13,283 nt of DNA from Candidatus Zambryskibacteria bacterium CG11_big_fil_rev_8_21_14_0_20_42_18 (GTDB lineage: Bacteria > Patescibacteriota > Minisyncoccia > Phycocordibacterales > Zambryskibacteraceae): contig PCVB01000030.1 in the NCBI GenBank assembly GCA_002787855.1, forward strand, positions 31,979 to 45,261, in the 5' to 3' direction. The notes beneath the pieces were generated by a model. It saw only the letters and a program-made list of their open reading frames with translations. It was not told the DNA's origin and searched no databases. Of this stretch, positions 6,331 to 13,032 are shown piece by piece. The position numbers and the translations under genes are program-made. Each line of letters begins with the position of its first letter. Within the stretch, counting starts at the first letter, position 1.

Positions 6331-7242
6331 ATGTCCAACCGACATTTATCTAGGTCCATAGTTCTACAAACTCTATTTGAATGGGATTTTGAAAATAAAA
6401 AAGAGGAAGAAATTTTTCCTATATTTGAACGCACCATCTCCGAATTTGCTCCCGGCACAAATGATAGACCTTTCATAGAAAATTTACTGAAGTCAATTTT
6501 GGAAAAGAAGAAGGATTTAGACATTCTTATAGAGAAGGCCGCGCCAGATTGGCCTATTGATAGAATCTCTGTCGTCGACCGCAATATTCTTCGCATTGGT
6601 CTTACTGAACTCCTTTTTGCCGACCGCAATGAAGTACCCCCTAAAGTGGCGATAAATGAGGCTATAGAACTCGCCAAGGCCTTTGGCGGGGAAACTTCTG
6701 GTAGATTTATAAACGGAGTTCTTGGGGCTATTTATAAGGAAATGGGGGAGCCAGGCAAGAATGATGTTTCCAAATCTAAAAAGAAATATGGCGATACTCC
6801 GTTAGAGAAATTGCCAGTGGTACGCTTAGCCGGCGCAGTAGTTTATGCTCGTCATGAGAGTGGTATTTACTTTGCTTTAGTTCATGACGTTTTTGGGCAC
6901 TGGACTCTCACTAAGGGGAAATTGGAGGGTAAGGAGAGTGAGGAAGAAGGTATTAAACGTGAAGGGCAGGAAGAGCTTGGGGTACCCTTAACTATTATTG
7001 AAAAGTTGGGAGAAAATTCTTACTCAACTTATCATCCAGAACAAGGAAAAATCTTGAAACAAGTCACTTATTTTCTCGCCGAGGCCCCATTCAAGGATCT
7101 GACTTTAGAAAACAAAACTGAAAGTGGCGGGCTTGATGATGTGCGTTGGTTCAAACTTGCCGATATTCTTGATTTAAATTTTTATGACGATATTTTGCCA
7201 ATTATCACAAAAGCTATAACGAAACTTGGAGAGTCTAAATGA
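6331..7242 (+). CDS. nusB: NusB transcription antitermination factor fused to a Nudix hydrolase domain
   Basis: Residues 1 to about 140 form a complete NusB domain: RHLSRSIVLQTLFEWDF, the FIENLLKSI helix, WPIDRISVVDRNILRIGLTEL and the closing KVAINEAIELAKAFGGE. NusB works with NusE (S10) on boxA RNA to keep rRNA transcription going. A charged linker (about 142-160, KSKKK) leads into a Nudix domain (about 163-303) with an intact box: Gly196, Glu202, Arg210-Glu211, Glu214-Glu215, Gly217; a glycine occupies the usual hydrophobic position 212. The box context WTLTKGKLEGKE resembles dinucleoside-polyphosphate hydrolases, but the substrate is uncertain. The frame is continuous, with no internal start carrying a ribosome binding site. 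I chose ATG 6331 over TTG 6322 because the NusB homology starts there; no Shine-Dalgarno is visible. The frame ends 7 bases before the rnc start. Confidence 0.92.
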   Translation: MSNRHLSRSIVLQTLFEWDFENKKEEEIFPIFERTISEFAPGTNDRPFIENLLKSILEKKKDLDILIEKAAPDWPIDRISVVDRNILRIGLTELLFADRNEVPPKVAINEAIELAKAFGGETSGRFINGVLGAIYKEMGEPGKNDVSKSKKKYGDTPLEKLPVVRLAGAVVYARHESGIYFALVHDVFGHWTLTKGKLEGKESEEEGIKREGQEELGVPLTIIEKLGENSYSTYHPEQGKILKQVTYFLAEAPFKDLTLENKTESGGLDDVRWFKLADILDLNFYDDILPIITKAITKLGESK

Positions 7243-7247
7243 TATAA
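7228..7247 (+). other. Two-codon minigene AUG-AUA-UAA with its own ribosome binding site
   Basis: GGAGAG (7228-7233) lies at ideal distance from an ATG at 7239 that is followed by ATA and TAA (7245-7247). It overlaps the nusB TGA stop (7240-7242) and ends 2 bases before the rnc ATG (7250), which itself is too far (about 18 bases) from that GGAG. It may be chance, or a device for ribosome reinitiation on rnc. The sequence equals the lambda bar two-codon minigenes known to trap tRNA-Ile. Confidence 0.35.
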
Positions 7248-7249
7248 AT

Positions 7250-7939
7250 ATGGATTTATTAAAATTTGAAGAAAGGGCAGGGGTAATATTTAAAAACAAG
7301 GCGCTTCTCAAGCAAGCCTTTACACACCGTTCTTATATCAATGAAAACAGAGGATTAGGGTTGGGACACAATGAGCGTTTAGAGTTTCTTGGGGATGCAG
7401 TTTTAGAACTTGTCATCACTGATTATCTCTATGAAAATCTTAGGGACTCAAATGAGGGTGAGCTAACTGCTTTGCGCTCGGCTCTGGTTAATGCTGACAC
7501 TTGTAGTCAGGTAGCCCAAACTCTGGGGGCCAATGATTTCCTGCTTCTATCCAAAGGGGAGACGAAGGATCTGGGTCGCGCGCGTCAGTATATCCTTGCC
7601 AACACTCTTGAAGCCATTATTGGCGCCATTTATCTAGACCAAGGGTATAATGCTGCCAAAGATTTTATACTCACACATGTAGCGCCTCTTATTGGTAGTA
7701 TTATCAAAGCTGGGGCGTGGATAGATTCCAAAAGTCTCTTCCAAGAAAAGGCTCAAGAGCATTTTAGTGTCACTCCTGTTTATAAGATTCTCAATGAATC
7801 AGGCCCCGACCACGATAAGCGCTTCACCGTGGGTGTCTACATCGCCTCTGATTTATTTGGTAAAGGAGAGGGCAAGAGCAAGCAGGACGCAGAGCAGGAG
7901 GCCGCTCGAGAGGCCTTGGAATCTAAAGGCTGGAAGTAA
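7250..7939 (+). CDS. rnc: Ribonuclease III
   Basis: Double-strand-specific endoribonuclease that cuts 16S and 23S rRNA precursors and structured mRNAs. With the ATG at 7250 the protein has 229 residues. The N-terminal endonuclease domain carries the signature NERLEFLGD at 41-49 (catalytic Glu44 and Asp48/49 region) and the second acidic site in NTLEAIIG (Glu121). A double-stranded-RNA-binding domain follows at about 160-229 (DSKSLFQEKAQEHF to the C-terminal KSKQDAEQEAAREAL). Both domains are complete and of usual length. A TTG at 7226 is an alternative start 8 codons upstream, but MDLLKFEERAGVIF fits the family start better. It lies downstream of nusB and 11 bases upstream of smc, a neighbour pair conserved in many bacteria; together with NusB it links rRNA transcription and processing. 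Confidence 0.96.
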   Translation: MDLLKFEERAGVIFKNKALLKQAFTHRSYINENRGLGLGHNERLEFLGDAVLELVITDYLYENLRDSNEGELTALRSALVNADTCSQVAQTLGANDFLLLSKGETKDLGRARQYILANTLEAIIGAIYLDQGYNAAKDFILTHVAPLIGSIIKAGAWIDSKSLFQEKAQEHFSVTPVYKILNESGPDHDKRFTVGVYIASDLFGKGEGKSKQDAEQEAAREALESKGWK

Positions 7940-7950
7940 GACAAATCGGA

Positions 7951-10158
7951 ATGTATTTGAAATCTATAGAAATTCACGGATTCAAATCTTTTGCAAAAAA
8001 GAATACTTTTGAATTTGATTCCTCTATCTCGGCTATCGTCGGCCCCAATGGTTCTGGAAAATCCAATGTGGCAGAAGCCTTTCGTTTTGTACTTGGAGAG
8101 CAGTCTATCAAGAGCATGCGTGGCAAGCGTGGAGAAGATTTGATTTGGAACGGTGCTACTAGTGAACCTCGTTCCAATAGGGCTTCGGTCAAAGTGGTTT
8201 TTGATAATACTAAAAAAATCTTTGATATTGATTTTTCAGAAGTAACTATCGAACGGGTGGTGCATAGAGATGGTTTGAACGAGTATCTTATAAATGGCAG
8301 TGCGGTTCGACTTAAGGATATTATTGAACTTCTTGCCCGGGCACATATTGGCGCTTCTGGTCACCATATTATTTCGCAAGGCGAGGCTGACAAGATTCTA
8401 AGCGCCAATCCCAAGGATAGAAAAAGTATGGTGGAAGACGCTCTTGGATTGAAGCTGTATCAATATAAAAGAATAGAAAGTGAGCGCAAACTCAAGAAAA
8501 CATTTGAAAATATTGCCCAAGTTGAGGCTTTAAGAAAAGAGATTGCTCCACATCTCAAGTTTCTCAAGAAACAGGTAGAGAAACTTGAGAAGATGGAGAG
8601 CATGCGTGAGGGGCTTTTAACTCTTGCACAAGATTATTTCAAACGAGAGGATACCTACCTTTCTCTTTCTCGCGCCACTATTCTAGACGAGCAAAAACCA
8701 TTGAAAGAAGGTTTAGAAAAACTTTCTCAAGAACTTGCTACTGCTAAAAAGATTCTTGAGAAAAATGCTCTACATGAGAAGAAGGATTATGCTGTACTAG
8801 AACTTGAGAACACTATTGCTACTTTGCGTGTTAGTAAAGATGCCTTGGTACGTGAACTCGGTAAGGTGGAGGGCATGATTGATGCCGAAGAGCGCATTAT
8901 ACGTAAACAAAAGGAACTCGTCCTTTCCGATGAGCACAAGATGATTCGACTCAAAGATGTTGAGGAATTAGCTCAGGCTATTGAAGCGGAAGAAGAAAAT
9001 CCAGGCGTTTTCACCAGAATTAAAAAGCTTGTTACCGATTTTATAAAAAGTAAGAGAGAGACCTCAGACTCAAATATTCTGATGGAAGCGGAGTCTGCTC
9101 TCGATAAATATGTGAAGGAACGTGCTGATAAAGATAAAAGGCTGAAAGAATTAGAACAGAAAGCCAAAGAATTACAGGAGAAATATGAGCTTTTGAAGAA
9201 AGAGATAGAGACGGATAAGGATTCTAGTCATGATGCTGAAAAAGACATTTTCCGTATTATGTCAGAAGAAAATGAGTTGATTGCTAAACTAAATCTTTTG
9301 AAAATGCGTGAGGATAAACTTGTTTTAGAGGACAAGGAGTTTAAACGGGAACTTGAAGAAATCGGACACTTAGTGGGACCTAGCCTTTTCCGTTTTAAAG
9401 ATTTCCCACATCAAGAATCTCTGGGTGTTGAAGATAGAGAGGCTCAAGAGGGGAGGAAGCGAGAGATAGGTAAGTTTAAAATTAGACTTGAGGATTCTAG
9501 CGTCTCAGGTATGGAAGAAGTACATAAAGAGTATAAAGAGACTTCCGAGCGTGATGCTTTCTTAGAACATGAGCTCTCGGATTTGGAGAAGTCGGCTGAA
9601 ACTCTCTCCGAACTTATCAAGGAGTTAGAGACTCGTCTAGCAGTAGAGTTTAGCTCAGGACTTGAAAAGATTAACGAAGGATTCAGTAAACTCTTTGTCG
9701 CTATGTTTGGGGGCGGAGAGGCAAGTCTATTTATCACTAAGGAGTCAAATAAAAAACCTGATTTGGAGGAAGGGGAGATAGAAGATCCTGAGGAGAAGAT
9801 AGAAGAAGGTTTAGATATTAAAATCAGTCTGCCAAAGAAAAAAATTCGTGGTCTTATCATGCTTTCAGGAGGTGAGAGAGCCCTTACTTCTATTGCCCTT
9901 ATTTTCGCTATTTCTCAAGTTAATCCTCCACCATTCATAATTCTTGACGAAACTGATGCCGCTTTAGATGAGTCCAACTCTAAGAAATACGGAGATTTGG
10001 TCACTATACTTTCCAAACACTCCCAACTTATTTTAATCACCCACAATCGCGAGACGATGTCGCGCGCCGGAGTAATCTATGGAGTGACGATGGGCTCAAG
10101 TGGCATTTCTAAAGTGCTTTCCATTTCTTTTGATGAAGCTGCAGAAGTAGCTAAGTAG
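7951..10158 (+). CDS. smc: SMC-family chromosome condensation ATPase, short form without recognisable hinge
   Basis: Member of the SMC ATPases that compact and separate chromosomes. The N-terminal head (1 to about 165) has YLKSIEIHGFKSFA, Walker A GPNGSGKSN (31-39) and the Q-loop ISQGEADKIL (Gln143). The C-terminal head (about 570-735) has the signature LSGGERALTSIALIFAI (638 onward), Walker B FIILDETDAALDESN (catalytic Glu667) and the ITHNRETM switch region. Between them lie about 400 mostly coiled-coil residues, against about 850 in ordinary SMC of nearly 1200. No globular glycine-rich hinge is visible; only a short PGVFTRIKKLV stretch near 351 resembles the first strand of a hinge. Both heads follow chromosomal SMC more than RecN or SbcC. 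The start is 11 bases after rnc. Whether it forms rings and binds ScpA is unknown. Confidence 0.9.
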   Translation: MYLKSIEIHGFKSFAKKNTFEFDSSISAIVGPNGSGKSNVAEAFRFVLGEQSIKSMRGKRGEDLIWNGATSEPRSNRASVKVVFDNTKKIFDIDFSEVTIERVVHRDGLNEYLINGSAVRLKDIIELLARAHIGASGHHIISQGEADKILSANPKDRKSMVEDALGLKLYQYKRIESERKLKKTFENIAQVEALRKEIAPHLKFLKKQVEKLEKMESMREGLLTLAQDYFKREDTYLSLSRATILDEQKPLKEGLEKLSQELATAKKILEKNALHEKKDYAVLELENTIATLRVSKDALVRELGKVEGMIDAEERIIRKQKELVLSDEHKMIRLKDVEELAQAIEAEEENPGVFTRIKKLVTDFIKSKRETSDSNILMEAESALDKYVKERADKDKRLKELEQKAKELQEKYELLKKEIETDKDSSHDAEKDIFRIMSEENELIAKLNLLKMREDKLVLEDKEFKRELEEIGHLVGPSLFRFKDFPHQESLGVEDREAQEGRKREIGKFKIRLEDSSVSGMEEVHKEYKETSERDAFLEHELSDLEKSAETLSELIKELETRLAVEFSSGLEKINEGFSKLFVAMFGGGEASLFITKESNKKPDLEEGEIEDPEEKIEEGLDIKISLPKKKIRGLIMLSGGERALTSIALIFAISQVNPPPFIILDETDAALDESNSKKYGDLVTILSKHSQLILITHNRETMSRAGVIYGVTMGSSGISKVLSISFDEAAEVAK

Positions 10159-10171
10159 TCTTAAAATACAA

Positions 10172-10226
10172 TCCTTCCATCTTTCCATTCTATTTTTCCG
10201 TTCTATCTCTTCATCTTTCCGTTTTT
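10172..10226. repeat. Pyrimidine-rich tract with three 13-base repeats
   Basis: Between smc and the regulator promoter the plus strand is almost purely T and C. It holds ATCTTTCCATTCT (10179-10191), ATTTTTCCGTTCT (10192-10204, directly adjacent) and ATCTTTCCGTTTT (10213-10225), each within two mismatches of ATCTTTCCGTTCT. No hairpin terminator for smc is evident here. The copies are short and imperfect, so this is not a CRISPR array. Confidence 0.6.
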
Positions 10227-10236
10227 AGTTCTAGTT

Positions 10237-10264
10237 TTGTTATACCGATATATCGGTATATAAT
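10237..10264 (+). promoter_or_regulatory. Promoter of the TrpR-like gene
   Basis: TTGTTA (10237-10242), a 16-base spacer and TATAAT (10259-10264). The predicted start is near 10271, giving a leader of only about 5 bases before the ATG at 10276 and leaving no room for a ribosome binding site. The spacer is filled by the operator palindrome, so a bound repressor would block polymerase. Confidence 0.7.
10241..10260. promoter_or_regulatory. Operator 1: perfect 20-bp palindrome in the regulator promoter
   Basis: TATACCGATATATCGGTATA is a perfect inverted repeat (10-base arms, no spacer) that spans the promoter spacer and touches the -10. Its 16-base core TACCGATATATCGGTA recurs at 10725-10740 after the gene. 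Symmetry, position and the downstream HTH gene suggest the operator of that protein, giving negative autoregulation (inference). Confidence 0.8.
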
Positions 10265-10275
10265 TAAGATTAATC

Positions 10276-10677
10276 ATGCCACATATATCTAGCAGAAAGC
10301 TCGATAAAGTTGTGTCAAAAAAACTCTGGAGTCAACTCCTTAAAACCTTTAAAGATGCTGGTAAAAGAAGTGCAACTAATGCAATAGTCAGCGAGCTTCT
10401 CACGTATACAGAAAAGATAATGTTGGCCAAGCGGCTTGCCATAATCCTACTTTTGGATAGGGGTATTCCCCAACATGTGATATCAAAGGAGTTAAACGTC
10501 AGCATCTCGACAGTCACGCGAATGTCCTTAAATGTTGAAATTGGTAAATATAATGAAATTTTGAAAATTTCTGGTAAAAAGGGAATCCTTGATGTTCTTG
10601 AGAAAATAATTCTTATGGGTATGCCACCAAGAGTTGGTAGAGGACGCTGGAATCATTGGGGTCGGTTTACGCCATAA
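10276..10677 (+). CDS. TrpR-like (YerC/YecD-type) helix-turn-helix regulator
   Basis: A 133-residue putative DNA-binding repressor of the Trp-repressor superfamily. The middle part follows the TrpR pattern: SELLTYTEKIMLAKRLAIILLL (about 44-65) precedes a helix-turn-helix, IPQHVISKELNVSISTVTRM at about 69-88, with the ISTVTR recognition helix typical of the family. The first 40 residues are basic. A C-terminal tail rich in Gly, Arg and Trp (PPRVGRGRWNHWGRF) goes beyond typical members and may touch nucleic acid. No tryptophan-biosynthesis gene is nearby, so the ligand, if any, is unknown. It is flanked by near-identical palindromes, one inside its promoter. Its own promoter and the gap after smc mark it as a separate unit. 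No clear terminator follows before the convergent rnr. The name trpR would be too specific. Confidence 0.82.
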   Translation: MPHISSRKLDKVVSKKLWSQLLKTFKDAGKRSATNAIVSELLTYTEKIMLAKRLAIILLLDRGIPQHVISKELNVSISTVTRMSLNVEIGKYNEILKISGKKGILDVLEKIILMGMPPRVGRGRWNHWGRFTP

Positions 10678-10722
10678 TCCTAGAATTCATTTTTAATATT
10701 TATTAATTATAATTTTAGTTGT

Positions 10723-10742
10723 TGTACCGATATATCGGTACA
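10723..10742. promoter_or_regulatory. Operator 2: perfect 20-bp palindrome downstream of the regulator gene
   Basis: TGTACCGATATATCGGTACA is a perfect inverted repeat sharing the 16-base core with operator 1. The flanks are also alike: TAGTT-GTT before it and ATTAAG after it, while the -10 of operator 1 (TATAAT) is CATGAT here. A TATAAT at 10708-10713 (inside another ATTATAAT palindrome) lies upstream. The following 95 bases up to rnr hold no protein gene (an ATG at 10742 stops after 4 codons). Confidence 0.75.
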
Positions 10743-10837
10743 TGATTAAGTTCTGAAAAAGTGAGAAAAGGTTATTTATAAAAAATAAAATCCACTATCA
10801 ATAAATAAATATCAATGTTAAGCCAATAGATGTGTAT

Positions 10838-12769
10838 TTAAATAAACTTGAAGTCTAGGGTCTTGCGTTCTGGATCAGAGGCCACAAGTTTGACGCGAAT
10901 CTTATCTCCTAGAGAGTATTTCTTGCCAGTATTTTTGCCCACGATAGCATAAAGCTTCTCATTGAGTTCATAGAAATCATCTTTCATATCACGGAGTCGC
11001 ACCATCCCTTCCGCCTTACTAATATTCTCTTCCACATAAACCCCCCACTCTGAGACACCGGAAACAAGGGCGTCAAACTCTTGGCCAATGCGATCCTGCA
11101 TATATTCAACCTGTTTATATTTGATAGAAGTGCGTTCGGCTTTGGCTGCCTCCATTTCGCGTTCACTGGAATCATCAGAGAGTTTTTGATATTTAACAAT
11201 TTCATCTTGTTCAATCTGTCCACTAGTCAAGAAACGATAAAGCAATCTGTGTACCATGAGGTCCGGATAACGACGGATAGGGGAGGTAAAGTGGGTATAA
11301 AAATCGAAAGCTAAGCCGAAGTGTCCTATATTAGCCGTGGAGTAAACAGCTTTGGACATGGCTCTGACCGCAGCCGTTTTTATAAGCATTTCTGTCGGCG
11401 AACCATCCACCGAACGGAGCATTCTAGCAATATCTCTTCCTGTCGTTTCGCCATCTTTATTCTTGAGTTCGAAACCAAGCGCCTTAACAAAAGTAGCAAG
11501 ATTCATAATCTTTTCTCTATCTGGGGCGTCGTGGATTCTATAAACAAATGCCGCGCGGCTGTTCTTGGCATTGGCGGTGTGCATATGTGTGGCCACTTCG
11601 CGGTTAGCAAGGAGCATGAAGTCTTCTATGAGTTTATGAGTATCCTTGCGTTCCTTTCTATATACCCTTATTGGTTTACCCAAATCGTCGAGCTCAAACT
11701 TCACCTCATCACTTTCGAAATCTATGGCACCCTTTTTAAATTTTTCTTCTCGGAGTTTTTTGGCAAGGACATTTAAGGTTTGTAGTTCTTCTATAAATTC
11801 TCCACTGCCTTTGTCTAAAATCTCTTGGGCTTCTTCATAAGTAAAGCGTTTGTCGGATTCTATGAGAGTTTTACCAAACCAGCGTTCTTTGACTTGAGCG
11901 TCTTTATCCATGACAAAGACCGCCGAGAAGGCGTATTTGGGCTCATTGGGGTTAAGCGAGCAGAGGTTATTGGAGAGAACTTCCGGGAGCATGGGGATGG
12001 TTCGGTCTACAAGGTAAATAGATGTGCCGCGTTTGCGCGCCTCGCGGTCGAGCTCCGTTTTCTCCACAACAAAGTGGGAAACATCAGCAATGTGAATGCC
12101 CACCTCGTAGTCTTCATTAGGAAGCGCCATGAAAGATAGTGCGTCGTCAAAATCCTTGGCATCAGCCGGATCTATAGTGAAGGTAATGCGGTCGCGGAAA
12201 TCTTTTCGGTCTTTTAATTTATCTTCATTTTTGTATTTTTCTTTCCAAGCTTGGGCTTCTTCTTCGACTGTGGCTGGGAACTCTACTTCAAAACCGTTTT
12301 CATATACGATGCCTAGCATTTCGGCATTATGCTCTCCCGCCTTGCCTATGACCCTGATTACTTCTCCCTTAGGGCTTTTAGCTGGATCTGGCCATTCGAC
12401 AATCTTGACCTGAACCTTATCGCCCTCTTTAGCTTTACCAATTTTGTCTTCTGGAACAAAAATATCTCGATACATATTTTTGTCATCTGGTATCAAGAAG
12501 AATCCGCTAGTTGTTTTTTCTAAAGTACCGACAAACTCTGTCTTATGACGTTCGACTATGTCTATCACTTTCGCCTGTTTTCTACCGAAGCTTTCTTTTC
12601 CCAGTGGTTCTATTCTAACCCTGTCGCGGTTTAGAGCTGACTTGAGGTTTTCTGGTTGGATTTCAAAATCTTCATCAAGATCAGGGATAGGGAAATAACC
12701 CACACCCTTACCTGTGACGTGAATTGTTCCTTCGAATTGATTGGTTTCTTTTTTCTGTTCTGTTGCCAT
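10838..12769 (-). CDS. rnr: Ribonuclease R (RNase II/R family 3'-5' exoribonuclease)
   Basis: Degrades structured RNA from the 3' end. Domains in 643 residues: two cold-shock-type OB folds (about 10-70 and 75-145), the RNB catalytic domain (about 190-515) with TIDPADAKDFDDALS carrying the metal-binding Asp200, 206, 208 and 209 and the FTSPIRRYPDLMVHRLL motif near 494, and a C-terminal S1 domain (about 560-640, beginning IGQEFDALVSGVSEWGVYVE). The N-terminal helix-turn-helix and the lysine-rich C-terminal tail of the 813-residue E. coli enzyme are absent. The first ATG at 12769 follows a tRNA gene by 13 bases with only ACAGG directly touching the ATG, a weak binding site. It is probably co-transcribed with tRNA-Cys and tRNA-Leu, its message being released by tRNA processing. 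No strong terminator is seen after it, only AT-rich DNA. Confidence 0.95.
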   Translation of the reverse strand: MATEQKKETNQFEGTIHVTGKGVGYFPIPDLDEDFEIQPENLKSALNRDRVRIEPLGKESFGRKQAKVIDIVERHKTEFVGTLEKTTSGFFLIPDDKNMYRDIFVPEDKIGKAKEGDKVQVKIVEWPDPAKSPKGEVIRVIGKAGEHNAEMLGIVYENGFEVEFPATVEEEAQAWKEKYKNEDKLKDRKDFRDRITFTIDPADAKDFDDALSFMALPNEDYEVGIHIADVSHFVVEKTELDREARKRGTSIYLVDRTIPMLPEVLSNNLCSLNPNEPKYAFSAVFVMDKDAQVKERWFGKTLIESDKRFTYEEAQEILDKGSGEFIEELQTLNVLAKKLREEKFKKGAIDFESDEVKFELDDLGKPIRVYRKERKDTHKLIEDFMLLANREVATHMHTANAKNSRAAFVYRIHDAPDREKIMNLATFVKALGFELKNKDGETTGRDIARMLRSVDGSPTEMLIKTAAVRAMSKAVYSTANIGHFGLAFDFYTHFTSPIRRYPDLMVHRLLYRFLTSGQIEQDEIVKYQKLSDDSSEREMEAAKAERTSIKYKQVEYMQDRIGQEFDALVSGVSEWGVYVEENISKAEGMVRLRDMKDDFYELNEKLYAIVGKNTGKKYSLGDKIRVKLVASDPERKTLDFKFI

Positions 12770-12782
12770 CCTGTATTAATTT

Positions 12783-12867
12783 TGGTGCCCGGGGCGGGCA
12801 TCGAACCCACATCTCTTGCGAGACACGATTTTAAGTCGTGCGCGTATACCAATTCCGCCACCCGGGC
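12783..12867 (-). tRNA. tRNA-Leu (anticodon UAA), CCA encoded
   Basis: Read leftward: acceptor GCCCGGG pairs with CCCGGGC, then A and an encoded CCA (12783-12785). Anticodon stem CACGA/TCGTG holds the loop CTTAAAA, giving anticodon UAA (12831-12833). A long variable arm (TCTCGCAAGAGA) and the T arm GTGGGTTCGATGCCCGC confirm a class II leucine tRNA. It starts on the base directly after the CCA of tRNA-Cys and ends 13 bases before rnr. Confidence 0.96.
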
Positions 12868-12942
12868 TGGAGGCGTAGAGGGGAATCGAACCCCTGCATA
12901 GCGGTTTTGCAGACCGTTGCGTTACCACTTCGCCACTACGCC
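12868..12942 (-). tRNA. tRNA-Cys (anticodon GCA), CCA encoded
   Basis: Read leftward: acceptor GGCGTAG pairs with CTACGCC, discriminator U (the cysteine identity base) and encoded CCA (12868-12870). Anticodon loop CTGCAAA gives GCA. The T arm is GGGGTTCGATTCCCC. First gene of the leftward tRNA-Cys, tRNA-Leu, rnr run; its promoter must lie right of 12942 but no clear -35/-10 pair could be fixed. Confidence 0.96.
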
Positions 12943-12949
12943 GGCTAGA
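12940..12949. repeat. GCCGGCTAGA direct repeat, copy 1
   Basis: This 10-mer overlaps the first 3 bases of the tRNA-Cys gene and recurs at 13027-13036, 87 bases away. A third GCCGGC is at 12994-12999. Such a GC-rich word three times in about 100 bases is notable in this AT-rich region. Confidence 0.6.
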
Positions 12950-12993
12950 GAGGAGTAAAGAAGATGTTTACATATTCTTTATTTCCGAACGAC

Positions 12994-13032
12994 GCCGGCG
13001 CCTGCTTTTGCATGCAAAAGTAGACTGCCGGC
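12994..13032. repeat. Long imperfect hairpin between the divergent tRNA pairs
   Basis: Outer arms GCCGGC (12994-12999) and GCCGGC (13027-13032), a CTG/TAG step, and an inner 16-base perfect palindrome CTTTTGCATGCAAAAG (13005-13020). No T-run follows on either side, so it is not a classical terminator. It could be a leader structure of the leftward tRNA transcript or a binding site. Confidence 0.6.

Noticed and set aside
7226..7249. TTG at 7226 as the rnc start
   Set aside because: The adjacent GGAG would lie inside the coding sequence, and the added residues are not typical of the RNase III N-terminus; the ATG at 7250 fits better.
10172..10226. CRISPR-like array
   Set aside because: The repeats are only 13 bases, imperfect and partly without spacers, and no cas genes are present.
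10276..10677. Calling the regulator TrpR of the tryptophan operon
   Set aside because: There are no trp genes nearby and the chain is longer with a different tail; only superfamily membership is supported.
12656..12901. Rightward 81-codon frame across the rnr start and the tRNA genes
   Set aside because: It covers tRNA-Leu and part of tRNA-Cys and gives the well-known spurious tRNA-derived translation; not a gene.
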